From an uncultured Kordia sp. (GTDB lineage Bacteria; Bacteroidota; Bacteroidia; Flavobacteriales; Flavobacteriaceae): a stretch of DNA of 55,538 nucleotides. Positions 25,535 through 35,074 of this stretch are shown piece by piece. The notes beneath the pieces were generated by a model. That model did not search any database, had not been told where the DNA came from, and was given only the letters and a program-made list of their open reading frames with translations. The stretch is taken from assembly GCF_947489565.1 (NCBI RefSeq), contig NZ_CANLEA010000031.1, forward strand, positions 1-55,538, given 5' to 3'. How positions within the stretch are numbered: position 1 is the first letter of the stretch; the number at the start of each line of letters is the position of its first letter. Both the position numbers and the translations under genes were made by a program.

Positions 25535-26995
25535 ATGAAAGTATTAACATATTTAAAAAACACACTACTTGCTGGTTTTGCAATAGCCTTAACGGTAAGC
25601 TGTGAAAGAGATATATCGGATGAAGCTATAGAAGCGACATTCCCAAATACACCAGATATATTTATTGATGCTCCTGTGAGTTTAACAGATGAATTTTTCA
25701 TCTCGTTTGATCCCGCTGTTGGTGCAAATACTGAAGGTTTTGGAACAGATGAAAATGAAGCGTATGCAGGATCATCCTCTATACGTATTGATGTGCCAGC
25801 TCCAAATGACCCAGATGGTAATTTTATAGGTGGAATTTTTAGAGACCGTGGAGAAGGTAGAGATCTTACAGGATACGATGCTTTAACTTTTTGGGCAAAA
25901 GGTTCACTAACTGGAACTATTCAAGTTGGTTTTGGAACCGATTTCTTAACAGATACATATCCAGTTTCAACAGCAATTCAATTATCAAGCGGATGGAGAA
26001 AGTATGTCATTCCAATTCCTGATCCTTCAAGATTAGTTCAAGAAAGAGGAATGTTCTTATTTTCTGCAGGATCTTTCGATGCTTTAGGAAATGACAATCC
26101 AGCCGATGCAAACTCTTTTAGTGACAATATTGGCTACACATTTTGGCTAGATGAATTAAAATTTGAAAACCTTGGAACTACAAATTTACTATATCCTTTT
26201 ATTCTAAACGGACAAGATGTAGAAATAGACAACTTTACTGGATATACACAAACAATCGATGGTTTAGGAGCTACGTTTAACTTGGGTAACGGTCAAAATA
26301 TATCTGTAGAAGCATCAAGAGCTTATTTTGATTTTACGTCATCTGACAATTCTGTAGCTACGGTAAGTGCTACTGGTGATGTAAATTTAATTGGAGCGGG
26401 TACAGCTACAATTACAGGAAGCATAGGAAATGCAACAGCGAATGGATCTTTGACATTAAATTCTACAGGTTCTTTTGTAAATGCACCAGATCCAACCCAA
26501 GCACAAGCAGATGTGATTTCTATATACAGTGAATCTTATCCTAGTGTTACTGGATTCAATCCAGGAGTCTTTGCAGGCTCAAATACACAAAGTATTTCAG
26601 TACAAACTTTTGAAGGTAACAGCCATGTAAACTATGAAGGAATTGACTTCATTGGAATTGGATGGGATGGAACGGTAAATGTCACAGGTGAAACAATGGT
26701 TCACGTAGACATCCAATTAACAAGCGGAGCTGGCTCAGCACTTGTGATGGAACTCATCGATTTTGGTCCAGACGATACCGACAATGGTTTCGGCGACGGA
26801 ACTGCAGGTGGATTTAACGTAAGTAGCCAATTGATGGAAGGTCAGTGGGTTGGTATCGATATCCCTTTAAGTGCTTTTACATTGCCTACAGGTGGTGGTG
26901 GAGCAGGGAATCCTAACCTAGCTAATATCGGTTACATTGTTTTTGTTTCTTCGAATGGAGCTTCATTCTTAGTCGACAACATATATTTCTATTAA
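25535..26995 (+). CDS. Surface glycan-binding lipoprotein with two CBM-like modules and an Ig-like linker
   Basis: A 486-residue lipoprotein (Cys23 in T-V-S-C, then Glu-Arg-Asp). Residues about 45-215 form a beta-sandwich resembling CBM11/CIA30-type modules ('Y-D-A-L-T-F-W-A-K-G', 'W-R-K-Y-V-I-P-I-P'). Residues about 225-310 are a Big_2-like Ig fold ('S-S-D-N-S-V-A-T-V-S-A-T-G'). Residues about 325-486 are the same CBM-like module seen in the proteins at 17933 and 38353 ('A-D-V-I-S-I-Y-S-E-S-Y' to 'L-V-D-N-I-Y-F-Y'). No catalytic residues are recognised. It lies 16 bases after the preceding gene and 20 before the GH16 gene. Probably a beta-glucan-binding surface protein. Confidence 0.8.
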   Translation: MKVLTYLKNTLLAGFAIALTVSCERDISDEAIEATFPNTPDIFIDAPVSLTDEFFISFDPAVGANTEGFGTDENEAYAGSSSIRIDVPAPNDPDGNFIGGIFRDRGEGRDLTGYDALTFWAKGSLTGTIQVGFGTDFLTDTYPVSTAIQLSSGWRKYVIPIPDPSRLVQERGMFLFSAGSFDALGNDNPADANSFSDNIGYTFWLDELKFENLGTTNLLYPFILNGQDVEIDNFTGYTQTIDGLGATFNLGNGQNISVEASRAYFDFTSSDNSVATVSATGDVNLIGAGTATITGSIGNATANGSLTLNSTGSFVNAPDPTQAQADVISIYSESYPSVTGFNPGVFAGSNTQSISVQTFEGNSHVNYEGIDFIGIGWDGTVNVTGETMVHVDIQLTSGAGSALVMELIDFGPDDTDNGFGDGTAGGFNVSSQLMEGQWVGIDIPLSAFTLPTGGGGAGNPNLANIGYIVFVSSNGASFLVDNIYFY

Positions 26996-27015
26996 GAATT
27001 TATAAAATAAGATAA

Positions 27016-27855
27016 ATGAAAAAAATCATAAAAAATAGTATGCTAGCATTAACAATCATCTCGAGTGTTGTTTTTGTTAGTTGTGAAGCAGATGAGACTC
27101 AAACTGTGGCTACGCTAAGCAACTTAGTAATGTCTGACGAGTTTGATATTGATGGAGCACCAGACCCAAGCTTATGGACGTATGACTTAGGTGACGGAAC
27201 ACAACAAGGCTTACCAGCCGGTTGGGGAAACAATGAACTTCAAATATATACCAGCAATTCTGAAAATGTAGAAGTTCAAAACGGACTTTTAGTAATTACT
27301 GCTAGAGAAAATACCGCAGGAGGATATACTTCTGCAAGAATAAAAACACAAGGATTATTTGAGCAACAATACGGTCGTTTTGAAGCGCGAATTCGTCTGC
27401 CTCAAGGAAAAGGTTTATGGCCAGCTTTCTGGTTATTAGGAAATGATTGTAGTCAAAACCCTTGGCCAGCATGCGGAGAAATTGACGTGATGGAATATTT
27501 AGGAGATCAACCTACAGTTGTTTTAGGAAGTGTTCACGGACCTAATTTCTCTGGAGCAGAATCAATCTCAAAAGAATATCAACTCACTAATGATCGGTTT
27601 GATACAGACTTTCATGTGTTTGGGATCGAATGGAGCCCAGGACGAATTAATTATTATGTAGACGATGTTTTGTATCAAAGCATTACACCAGAAACAATTG
27701 CAGAAGAAACGAATGGTGCAGGAACATGGGTATTTGATAATGCATTCTATATCATTTTGAATGTAGCTGTTGGAGGAAACTTGCCTGGTAGCCCAGATGC
27801 AAATACTACGTTCCCACAAAGAATGCTTGTTGACTACATAAGAGTTTATAACTAA
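27016..27855 (+). CDS. GH16 beta-1,3-glucanase (laminarinase) lipoprotein
   Basis: A 279-residue lipoprotein (Cys23, then Glu-Ala-Asp-Glu) consisting almost entirely of the GH16 jelly roll. The catalytic motif is Glu155-Ile-Asp157-Val-Met-Glu160, with 'G-L-W-P-A-F-W-L-L-G' upstream and the usual 'D-Y-I-R-V-Y' end. It is shorter than the GH16 of operon 1 because it lacks the PKD and accessory domains. The acidic residues after the lipid anchor suggest surface location. Two GH16 enzymes in one locus commonly differ in preference for chain length or branching; that difference cannot be read here. Confidence 0.93.
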   Translation: MKKIIKNSMLALTIISSVVFVSCEADETQTVATLSNLVMSDEFDIDGAPDPSLWTYDLGDGTQQGLPAGWGNNELQIYTSNSENVEVQNGLLVITARENTAGGYTSARIKTQGLFEQQYGRFEARIRLPQGKGLWPAFWLLGNDCSQNPWPACGEIDVMEYLGDQPTVVLGSVHGPNFSGAESISKEYQLTNDRFDTDFHVFGIEWSPGRINYYVDDVLYQSITPETIAEETNGAGTWVFDNAFYIILNVAVGGNLPGSPDANTTFPQRMLVDYIRVYN

Positions 27856-27868
27856 AAAATACAAAGAC

Positions 27869-28702
27869 ATGAAATTTTTAAAATATAAAATAAGCCTACT
27901 TTCTTTGGTAGTATTGTCATTGGCAATGTTTACTTCATGTGAAGATGACAATGAAAGTGGAGTCACACTAATAGGTTTAGAAGCCAAATTTATAACAGAA
28001 ATAGATTCTAAAACAATTTCATTTATCAATGTTTCCAGTAATGCTACTTCGTATTCATGGGATCTTGGTGATGGAACAACGTCTTCATTAAGTAATCCTG
28101 TAAATCGATATTCTAATGGAACCTATACAGTGGTGTTAACAGCATTTAATGACAATGGTGAGTCTAGTACATTTCAAGAAACATTCACGATTGATGGATG
28201 TATTGACGAAACCGAAGAAAACACAGATCCTGCAAATGGTGATTTAAACTGGAATTTTCTAAGTGATGATACAGGTTTTGATGCCTTTGGAGATATCGGC
28301 GGTGCTATTGTAGCAAATCCAGTATTAGACAATGTAAACAGCAGTTGCTTTGTACAAATCTATGACAAGACCATTGGTTGCCAAACTTGGTCTGGAGTAG
28401 GTGTTGAATTGGCTACAGCATTAGATTTTTCAACAATTACGAACAAAACTTTTAAAATGAAAGTTTTAGCACAAACGCAAGTGACAGATGTTACATTAAG
28501 ACTAGAGTTTATGCCTTTTCCAAACGTAAATCCTTTCCAAGAAAGAATTGCAACAATCACACAAGTAGGACAGTGGCAAGAACTTAGTTTTGATTTTACA
28601 GGTGTCAATGCCGGAACTTTTAAAAGTATGATTATCTATTTTGATAGAAACGCACCTTGCGATGGTGATGTTTACTATTTTGATGATATCACTCAAGAAT
28701 AA
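27869..28702 (+). CDS. PKD-domain lipoprotein with C-terminal CBM-like domain
   Basis: A 277-residue lipoprotein (Cys24, then Glu-Asp-Asp, a surface-export signal). Residues about 35-108 are a PKD fold ('Y-S-W-D-L-G-D-G-T-T-S'). Residues about 115-277 are a beta-sandwich with four cysteines and 'W-Q-E-L-S-F-D-F-T-G' plus the closing 'D-V-Y-Y-F-D-D-I-T', the general layout of CBM4/CBM11-like modules. It is non-catalytic as far as can be seen. It sits 13 bases after the GH16 gene, and a 63-base gap separates it from the phosphorylase gene. Probably a second surface glycan-binding protein of operon 2. Confidence 0.8.
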   Translation: MKFLKYKISLLSLVVLSLAMFTSCEDDNESGVTLIGLEAKFITEIDSKTISFINVSSNATSYSWDLGDGTTSSLSNPVNRYSNGTYTVVLTAFNDNGESSTFQETFTIDGCIDETEENTDPANGDLNWNFLSDDTGFDAFGDIGGAIVANPVLDNVNSSCFVQIYDKTIGCQTWSGVGVELATALDFSTITNKTFKMKVLAQTQVTDVTLRLEFMPFPNVNPFQERIATITQVGQWQELSFDFTGVNAGTFKSMIIYFDRNAPCDGDVYYFDDITQE

Positions 28703-28765
28703 ACAATCAAACGAAACACAATAAAATTCCCCTACTTCCCTGAGAAGTGAAAATAATGACCAATA

Positions 28766-31700
28766 ATGATTAAAGAAGCAAGCTTAGATCAAGATATTCT
28801 ATCAAATATGTCTCAAATAGAAACAGTACACATAGACAACGAACGTTTTTACAAAATTTCTAATAGCGATACCATTCGACCATTTTTTATGAGTATCGTA
28901 AGTGATTCCGACCATTGGATGTTCATATCTAGTAATGGCGGATTAACCGCAGGACGTAAAAACGCTGAATTTTCGTTATTTCCATATTACACAGATGATA
29001 AAATCACAGAATCTGCTGAAATAACTGGAAGCAAATCTATTTTTCAAGTCACAAAAAATAGTAAAAACCATTTATGGGAACCGTTCTCAGAACGTTTTGA
29101 AGGCATGTACCATGTAACACGTAATTTGTATAAAAACAATTACGGAAACAAAGTAATGTTCGAAGAAATCAACCACGATTTAGAACTTACGTTTCGTTAC
29201 CAATGGAATTCTAGCGATGAATTCGGATTTGTAAAAAAATCGAATCTCATCAATAACGCCCAAGAAGCTATACAGATAAATGTATTGGATGGAATTCAAA
29301 ACATTTTGCCATACGGAGTTGGTTCAGATTTGCAAAATGCAAGTAGTAATCTGGTAGATGCTTACAAACGAACAGAACTTGAAGAAAGTACTGGTTTGGG
29401 AATCTTTGCGTTAAGCGCAATTATTGTAGATAAAGCAGAACCTAGCGAAGCTTTAAAAGCAAACATAGTTTGGTCATTAGGCATAGAAAACGCACAATAC
29501 TTATTGTCGTCGTTACAATTAAAAGCATATCGTAAACGTCATCCAATTCAACAAGAAATAGATGTAAAAGCAGAAAAAGGTGCATACTTCATCAATACAG
29601 AAGTGCATTTGCAAGCAGCTGAAAGTAAACATTGGATGACAGTTACGAATGTAAATCAAGATCATAATGATATTGCAGCCTTATCAAATCGTATCAAAAA
29701 TGAATCAGATTTAGCTGAAAAGATTCAAGATTCTATTGATCAAGGAACAAAAGATTTATTAGCATTAAATGCAGCTTCAGATAGTATGCAATTAACAGCC
29801 GATAAATTCAGAGATACACGTCATTTCTCTAATACGCTTTTCAATATCATGCGTGGTGGAATTTTTGACAACAACTATCAAATAGAAAAATGGGACTTTA
29901 AAAACTATCTGGCAAAAGCCAATAAAAAAGTAGCAAGAACTTCAGAAAATGTTATTGATGCTTTACCAGCAGAATTCTCATTAGCACAAATACAAAAGAT
30001 TGCTTACGAAAGCACTGATAAAAACTTCAGACGCTTATGTTTGGAATACATGCCATTAAAATTCAGTCGTCGTCACGGAGATCCAAGTCGTCCTTGGAAC
30101 AAATTCTCTATCAACACGCGAAGTGAAGTAGATGGTTCTAAAATATTAGATTATGAAGGAAACTGGCGCGATATTTTCCAAAACTGGGAAGCGCTAGCAC
30201 ATTCATATCCAGAATTTATCGAAAGTATGATTCACAAGTTCTTAAATGCAACAACTTTCGATGGATACAATCCGTATCGTGTAACCAAAGGCGGCTTTGA
30301 TTGGGAAACCATTGAACCAGATGATCCTTGGTCGTACATTGGATATTGGGGCGATCACCAAATCATATACTTACAAAAGTTTTTAGAAATTATAGAAAAT
30401 CACAAACCAGGAAGACTGGAAAGTTTTTTTGATAAAGACTTATTTGTATATGCGAATGTTCCTTACAGAATTAAGCAATATCAGGACTTACTAAAGAATC
30501 CAAAAGATACGATCGAATTTGATGAAGCATCCGATCATAAAATTAACGATCAACGTGAAGAATTAGGAGCAGATGGTGCTTTACTTCGTGATGAAAACAG
30601 ATTCATCGTTAAAGTAAACTTCATCGAAAAAATATTAGCTACAACACTGGCAAAAATTTCTAACTTCATTCCAGAAGGAGGAATTTGGATGAATACACAA
30701 CGTCCAGAATGGAACGATGCAAACAATGCATTGGTAGGAAATGGAGTGTCTATGGTCACATTATGTTACCTACGTCGTTTCCTTAAATTCTTTGAAACTG
30801 TTTTTGACAAATCGACTACGGATAAAGTAGAAATCTCAAAAGAACTAGTAGACTTCTTCCGCAAAGTAGCGGTAACACTTACTGAAAACCAACACATCTT
30901 ATCAGGTAAAATTAACGATCAAGATCGTAAAACGGTTTTAGATGGTTTAGGAAAAGCAGGAAGCATATATAGAGAGCAAATTTATGATCATGCATTCACA
31001 GGTCGTAAGTCTAGCATTACTATTGATGAAATTCAATCTTTTGTCACTACGAGTTTAACATACTTAGAACATGCTATTGAAGCTAACAAGCGAGAAGACA
31101 ATCTATATCACGCATACAACTTAATGACGGTTGAAAACAATGATGAAGTCTCTATTTCGTATCTAAACGAAATGCTAGAAGGTCAAGTTGCAGTATTAAG
31201 TTCAGGATATATCTCATCAAAAGAAGCATTAGCGGTATTAGATGGATTAAAATCTAGCAAACTATTCCGACCAGATCAGTATAGTTACTTACTCTATCCA
31301 AATAAAGAACTCAAAGGATTTATTGAGCGTAACACAATACCAAAGCAAGCGGTTATAAAATCAGCATTGCTAAACAAACTATTGAATGATGCTGATGCTA
31401 GTATCATAACACGTGATGTAAACGGTGAATATCACTTTAATGGAAACTTTAAAAATGCAGGTGACTTAAGTGCTGCCTTAGAAGAACTAAGTGAAACACC
31501 ATATCAAGAACTTGCCGAAGAAGATGCTTCTTATGTATTAGAAATCTTTGAAGAAGTATTCAACCACAAAGCCTTTACAGGTCGTTCCGGAACCTTCTAC
31601 GGATATGAAGGATTAGGTTCAATCTACTGGCACATGGTATCTAAACTGCAATTAGCCGTATTAGAATGCTGTTTAAAAGCAATTCGCGATAAAGAAAGTG

Positions 31701-32227
31701 ATGAAATCGTTGGTAGATTATTAGAACACTATTACGAAATCAACGAAGGAATTGGAGTGCATAAATCACCATCCTTATATGGAGCTTTCCCAACAGATCC
31801 GTATTCACATACGCCAGCTGGAAAAGGAGCACAACAACCTGGAATGACAGGACAAGTAAAAGAAGATATCTTAAGTCGTTTTGGCGAACTAGGAGTATTT
31901 GTAAACGAAGGAAAACTATTCTTTGATCCATGTATGTTGCGTAAAGATGAATTCTTATTAGAAGACAAAACATTCAACTATATAAGCATCAATTCAGGAA
32001 CAACAGAACTTTCTGTAGCAAAAGGATCTTTATGTTTTACGTATTGTCAAGTGCCAATTGTATACACTATTGCAGATCAGTATGCATTAGAAGTTCATCT
32101 TGGTGATGGAAGTGTGCAATCATTCAACAGCTTAAGTTTAGACGAAGCTACAAGTCAAAAAGTATTTGATAGAGCTGGAGCTGTAACTCAAATTAATGTA
32201 CACATCAAAAAAGATCATTTAAAGTAA
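28766..32227 (+). CDS. GH149-type beta-1,3-glucan/oligoglucan phosphorylase
   Basis: A 1153-residue cytoplasmic enzyme with no signal peptide. The N-terminal third is a beta-sandwich ('W-M-F-I-S-S-N-G-G-L-T-A-G-R-K-N-A-E-F'). The rest is an alpha/alpha-barrel with GH94-like phosphorylase features, including 'P-D-D-P-W-S-Y-I-G-Y-W-G-D-H-Q' (about residues 513-527) and 'M-T-G-Q-V-K-E-D-I-L-S-R'. The length and architecture fit GH149 (first described from Euglena and a bacterial homologue) better than GH94 (about 800) or GH161. The reaction would be reversible phosphorolysis of beta-1,3-oligoglucans to alpha-glucose-1-phosphate. It links imported laminari-oligosaccharides to glycolysis without spending ATP. 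I assign GH149 by pattern and context; a profile search would confirm it. Confidence 0.8.
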   Translation: MIKEASLDQDILSNMSQIETVHIDNERFYKISNSDTIRPFFMSIVSDSDHWMFISSNGGLTAGRKNAEFSLFPYYTDDKITESAEITGSKSIFQVTKNSKNHLWEPFSERFEGMYHVTRNLYKNNYGNKVMFEEINHDLELTFRYQWNSSDEFGFVKKSNLINNAQEAIQINVLDGIQNILPYGVGSDLQNASSNLVDAYKRTELEESTGLGIFALSAIIVDKAEPSEALKANIVWSLGIENAQYLLSSLQLKAYRKRHPIQQEIDVKAEKGAYFINTEVHLQAAESKHWMTVTNVNQDHNDIAALSNRIKNESDLAEKIQDSIDQGTKDLLALNAASDSMQLTADKFRDTRHFSNTLFNIMRGGIFDNNYQIEKWDFKNYLAKANKKVARTSENVIDALPAEFSLAQIQKIAYESTDKNFRRLCLEYMPLKFSRRHGDPSRPWNKFSINTRSEVDGSKILDYEGNWRDIFQNWEALAHSYPEFIESMIHKFLNATTFDGYNPYRVTKGGFDWETIEPDDPWSYIGYWGDHQIIYLQKFLEIIENHKPGRLESFFDKDLFVYANVPYRIKQYQDLLKNPKDTIEFDEASDHKINDQREELGADGALLRDENRFIVKVNFIEKILATTLAKISNFIPEGGIWMNTQRPEWNDANNALVGNGVSMVTLCYLRRFLKFFETVFDKSTTDKVEISKELVDFFRKVAVTLTENQHILSGKINDQDRKTVLDGLGKAGSIYREQIYDHAFTGRKSSITIDEIQSFVTTSLTYLEHAIEANKREDNLYHAYNLMTVENNDEVSISYLNEMLEGQVAVLSSGYISSKEALAVLDGLKSSKLFRPDQYSYLLYPNKELKGFIERNTIPKQAVIKSALLNKLLNDADASIITRDVNGEYHFNGNFKNAGDLSAALEELSETPYQELAEEDASYVLEIFEEVFNHKAFTGRSGTFYGYEGLGSIYWHMVSKLQLAVLECCLKAIRDKESDEIVGRLLEHYYEINEGIGVHKSPSLYGAFPTDPYSHTPAGKGAQQPGMTGQVKEDILSRFGELGVFVNEGKLFFDPCMLRKDEFLLEDKTFNYISINSGTTELSVAKGSLCFTYCQVPIVYTIADQYALEVHLGDGSVQSFNSLSLDEATSQKVFDRAGAVTQINVHIKKDHLK

Positions 32228-32243
32228 AAAATATTTGACAGTC

Positions 32244-33533
32244 ATGAGAACATTAAAGCACATATCTAAATACATATTGATAACGCTCTTAATAGTGTCT
32301 TGTGAAAAGACGCAGAAAAAGAAAACGTCATCAGAACCATCAACACAGAAACAAGTGACCGCTAAAGATATATTAGGAAATAAAAACTATGTAGCTATCT
32401 CTTATGGTGGATATCGCACCAAAACACGCGATGTACAACCTACCATAGCAGAGCTCAAAGATGATATGAAGATTCTCCATGCGATGGGCATCCGAGTTTT
32501 ACGTACATATAATGTACAACTACCACACGCAGCTAACCTTTTAAAAGCAATCAGGGAACTGAAAAACGAAAGTACAAATTTTGAGATGTATGTAATGTTA
32601 GGAGCGTGGATTGATTGTAAAAATGCTTGGACAGAGCAAACTCCCGATCACAATCAGGAAAGTGAAAAAAACAAGGACGAAATCGAAAGAGCTGTCGCAT
32701 TGGCGAATCAATATCCAGATATCATTAAAATAATTGCTGTTGGTAATGAAGCCATGGTCAAATGGGCTGCAAGTTACTATGTGCAACCTGGTGTCATCTT
32801 AAAATGGGTGAATCATCTGCAAAATCTTAAGCAAGAAGGAAAGCTTGACAAAGACTTGTGGATTACAAGTTCAGACAACTTTGCCTCTTGGGGCGGAGGC
32901 GATACAATCTATCATGTAGAAGATTTAAACAAACTGATCAAAGCTGTTGATTACATTTCAATGCATACCTATCCAATGCATGATACACATTATCACCCAA
33001 TATTTTGGGGAACCATAGATGATGGAAAACGCTCAAGTCTTGAAAAAATAGACTATGCCATGCTAAAAGCAAAAGAATATGCCATTTCTCAATACGATAG
33101 TGTGCACAACTACATGAAAAGTTTGGGAGTAAACAAACCAATCCATATTGGTGAAACTGGATGGGCTTCCTATTCTAATGGACACTATGGTGATACGGGA
33201 AGCAAAGCAACAGACGAATACAAAGAAGCTATCTATTACAAGCATATGCGTGAATGGACAGAAAAAGCAGGAATGTCTTGTTTCTATTTTGAAGCGTTTG
33301 ATGAAATATGGAAAGATGCACGAAATCCTGGAGGATCTGAAAATCATTTCGGACTATTTACCATCGATGGAAAAGCAAAATATGCACTTTGGAATCTAGT
33401 AGATCAAGGTGTGTTTAAAGGATTGACCAGAAATGGAAATCAAATCATAAAAACGTATAACGGTAACAAGGATTCTCTTTTACTAGAAGTACAATTGCCT
33501 CCAGTAAAAGCTAAACTAGTTGTAAATCACTAA
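32244..33533 (+). CDS. GH17 beta-1,3-glucanase lipoprotein (periplasmic)
   Basis: A 429-residue lipoprotein (Cys20 in L-I-V-S-C), starting at the ATG at 32244; a TTG at 32235 is in frame but unlikely. The residues after Cys are Glu-Lys-Thr-Gln-Lys-Lys-Lys, not an acidic export signal, so an inner-facing periplasmic location is inferred. The GH17 TIM barrel carries Glu169 in 'A-V-G-N-E-A-M' (acid/base) and Glu304 in 'I-G-E-T-G-W' (nucleophile), with 'I-S-M-H-T-Y-P' between them. It is expected to act on linear beta-1,3 chains in the periplasm. Its stop lies two bases before the GH30 start. Confidence 0.9.
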   Translation: MRTLKHISKYILITLLIVSCEKTQKKKTSSEPSTQKQVTAKDILGNKNYVAISYGGYRTKTRDVQPTIAELKDDMKILHAMGIRVLRTYNVQLPHAANLLKAIRELKNESTNFEMYVMLGAWIDCKNAWTEQTPDHNQESEKNKDEIERAVALANQYPDIIKIIAVGNEAMVKWAASYYVQPGVILKWVNHLQNLKQEGKLDKDLWITSSDNFASWGGGDTIYHVEDLNKLIKAVDYISMHTYPMHDTHYHPIFWGTIDDGKRSSLEKIDYAMLKAKEYAISQYDSVHNYMKSLGVNKPIHIGETGWASYSNGHYGDTGSKATDEYKEAIYYKHMREWTEKAGMSCFYFEAFDEIWKDARNPGGSENHFGLFTIDGKAKYALWNLVDQGVFKGLTRNGNQIIKTYNGNKDSLLLEVQLPPVKAKLVVNH

Positions 33534-33535
33534 CC

Positions 33536-35059
33536 ATGAAAAAACTAAAAACATATAGCCTTTTAATGCTACTCATTATGATTACAGCGTGCAAAGACAA
33601 AGATAAAAAAGAAGAAAAAGCAGTGTTGCAGTTGAATGCGGAAGTGTTTGAAACTTCTGAAAGTGGAAACAAACTTACGAAACTGACAAAATTCAACACA
33701 CCAAAAGATACAATAACGAAAACGACTTCGATCGTTCTAAATACTGAAAAGCAATACCAAACCATTACAGGATTTGGAGGCGCATTTACAGAATCTTCTG
33801 CGTATTTATTGAACAAACTAAGCAAAGAAAACAGAGATCTCATCATAAAAGCGTATTTCGATAAAGATCAAGCCAACTATTCACTCACGCGTACACACAT
33901 GAATTCTTGTGACTTCTCGCTAACAAACTATTCATATACGCCTGTAGCGGATGATGTAAACCTAGAGCATTTCACCATAGAAGAAGATCGTGATGATCTC
34001 ATTCCTATGATCAAAGATGCCATGGCAGCTTCACAAGATGGTTTCAAAATCTTTGCGTCTCCTTGGTCAGCAGCACCTTGGATGAAAGACAATAACAATT
34101 GGGTAGGCGGAAAGCTCTTAAAAAAATACTACGATACATGGGCATTATTCTTCTCAAAATATGCAGATGCTTACAAAGCTGAAGGTATTGATATTTGGGG
34201 ATTCACCGTTGAAAACGAACCACATGGAAACGGAAACAACTGGGAAAGTATGCACTTTACTCCAGAAGAAATGACCGAATTTGTACAACATCACCTTGGA
34301 CCAAAACTTGAAAAAGATGGCAAAGGTGATTTAATCATTTTAGGATACGATCAAAATCGTGCTGGACTCAAAGAATGGGTAGATGTCATGTACAAAGATG
34401 AAGCTTCTTCAAAATATTATGACGGAACTGCCATTCACTGGTATGAAAGTACCTATGAAATATTTGCAGAAGATTTGCAATATGCACACAACAAAGCACC
34501 AAACAAATATCTCATAGAAACAGAAGGTTGTATTGATGACGAAGTTCCTGTGTGGAAAGATGATGCTTGGTATTGGAAAAAAGAAGCCACTGATTGGGGT
34601 TGGAAATGGGCTCCGGAAAATCAAAAATACTTACACCCAAAATACGCACCTGTCAATCGCTATGCACGAGACATTATAGGTTGTTTAAACAACTGGGTTG
34701 ATGGTTGGGTAGACTGGAACATGGTATTAGACCGACAAGGAGGGCCAAACTGGTTCAAAAACTGGTGTATAGCACCCATCATTGTAGATCCAGATGCAGA
34801 TGAGGTATACATGACACCAATCTATTACACCATGGTACATTTTAGCAAGTACATTCGTCCTGGTGCAAAAATCATTGATGCACAAAATACAGACGAAGAC
34901 TTAATGGTGACTGCTGCGAAAAATCCTGATGGAAGCATTGCAGTCGTAGTATTCAATGAAGGTAAAACTGAAAAATATTTTTCACTACATCTAGGTGAAA
35001 CATCAAAGACTATATCAATTAACCCACAAGCGATTCAAACCATCGTGATAACCAATTAA
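33536..35059 (+). CDS. GH30 glycosidase lipoprotein (probable beta-1,6-glucan branch-acting enzyme)
   Basis: A 507-residue lipoprotein (Cys19, then Lys-Asp-Lys-Asp-Lys-Lys, no acidic export signal, so probably periplasmic). It carries a GH30 TIM barrel with side beta-domain. The acid/base is Glu228 in 'T-V-E-N-E-P' and the nucleophile is likely Glu330 in 'I-E-T-E-G'. 'Q-T-I-T-G-F-G-G-A-F-T-E-S-S' near residue 75 and the C-terminal beta segment 'A-V-V-V-F-N-E' are typical of subfamilies 1 and 3 (glucocerebrosidase/beta-1,6-glucanase). In laminarin loci GH30 enzymes remove beta-1,6-linked glucose branches; specificity here is inferred. It shares nearly zero spacing with the GH17 gene. Confidence 0.92.
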   Translation: MKKLKTYSLLMLLIMITACKDKDKKEEKAVLQLNAEVFETSESGNKLTKLTKFNTPKDTITKTTSIVLNTEKQYQTITGFGGAFTESSAYLLNKLSKENRDLIIKAYFDKDQANYSLTRTHMNSCDFSLTNYSYTPVADDVNLEHFTIEEDRDDLIPMIKDAMAASQDGFKIFASPWSAAPWMKDNNNWVGGKLLKKYYDTWALFFSKYADAYKAEGIDIWGFTVENEPHGNGNNWESMHFTPEEMTEFVQHHLGPKLEKDGKGDLIILGYDQNRAGLKEWVDVMYKDEASSKYYDGTAIHWYESTYEIFAEDLQYAHNKAPNKYLIETEGCIDDEVPVWKDDAWYWKKEATDWGWKWAPENQKYLHPKYAPVNRYARDIIGCLNNWVDGWVDWNMVLDRQGGPNWFKNWCIAPIIVDPDADEVYMTPIYYTMVHFSKYIRPGAKIIDAQNTDEDLMVTAAKNPDGSIAVVVFNEGKTEKYFSLHLGETSKTISINPQAIQTIVITN

Positions 35060-35074
35060 AACTAACCAATTATT

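Noticed and set aside
28766-32227. GH94 cellobiose phosphorylase
   Set aside because: The protein is about 350 residues longer than GH94 enzymes and lies within a beta-1,3-glucan operon; GH149 fits better, although a profile search was not possible.
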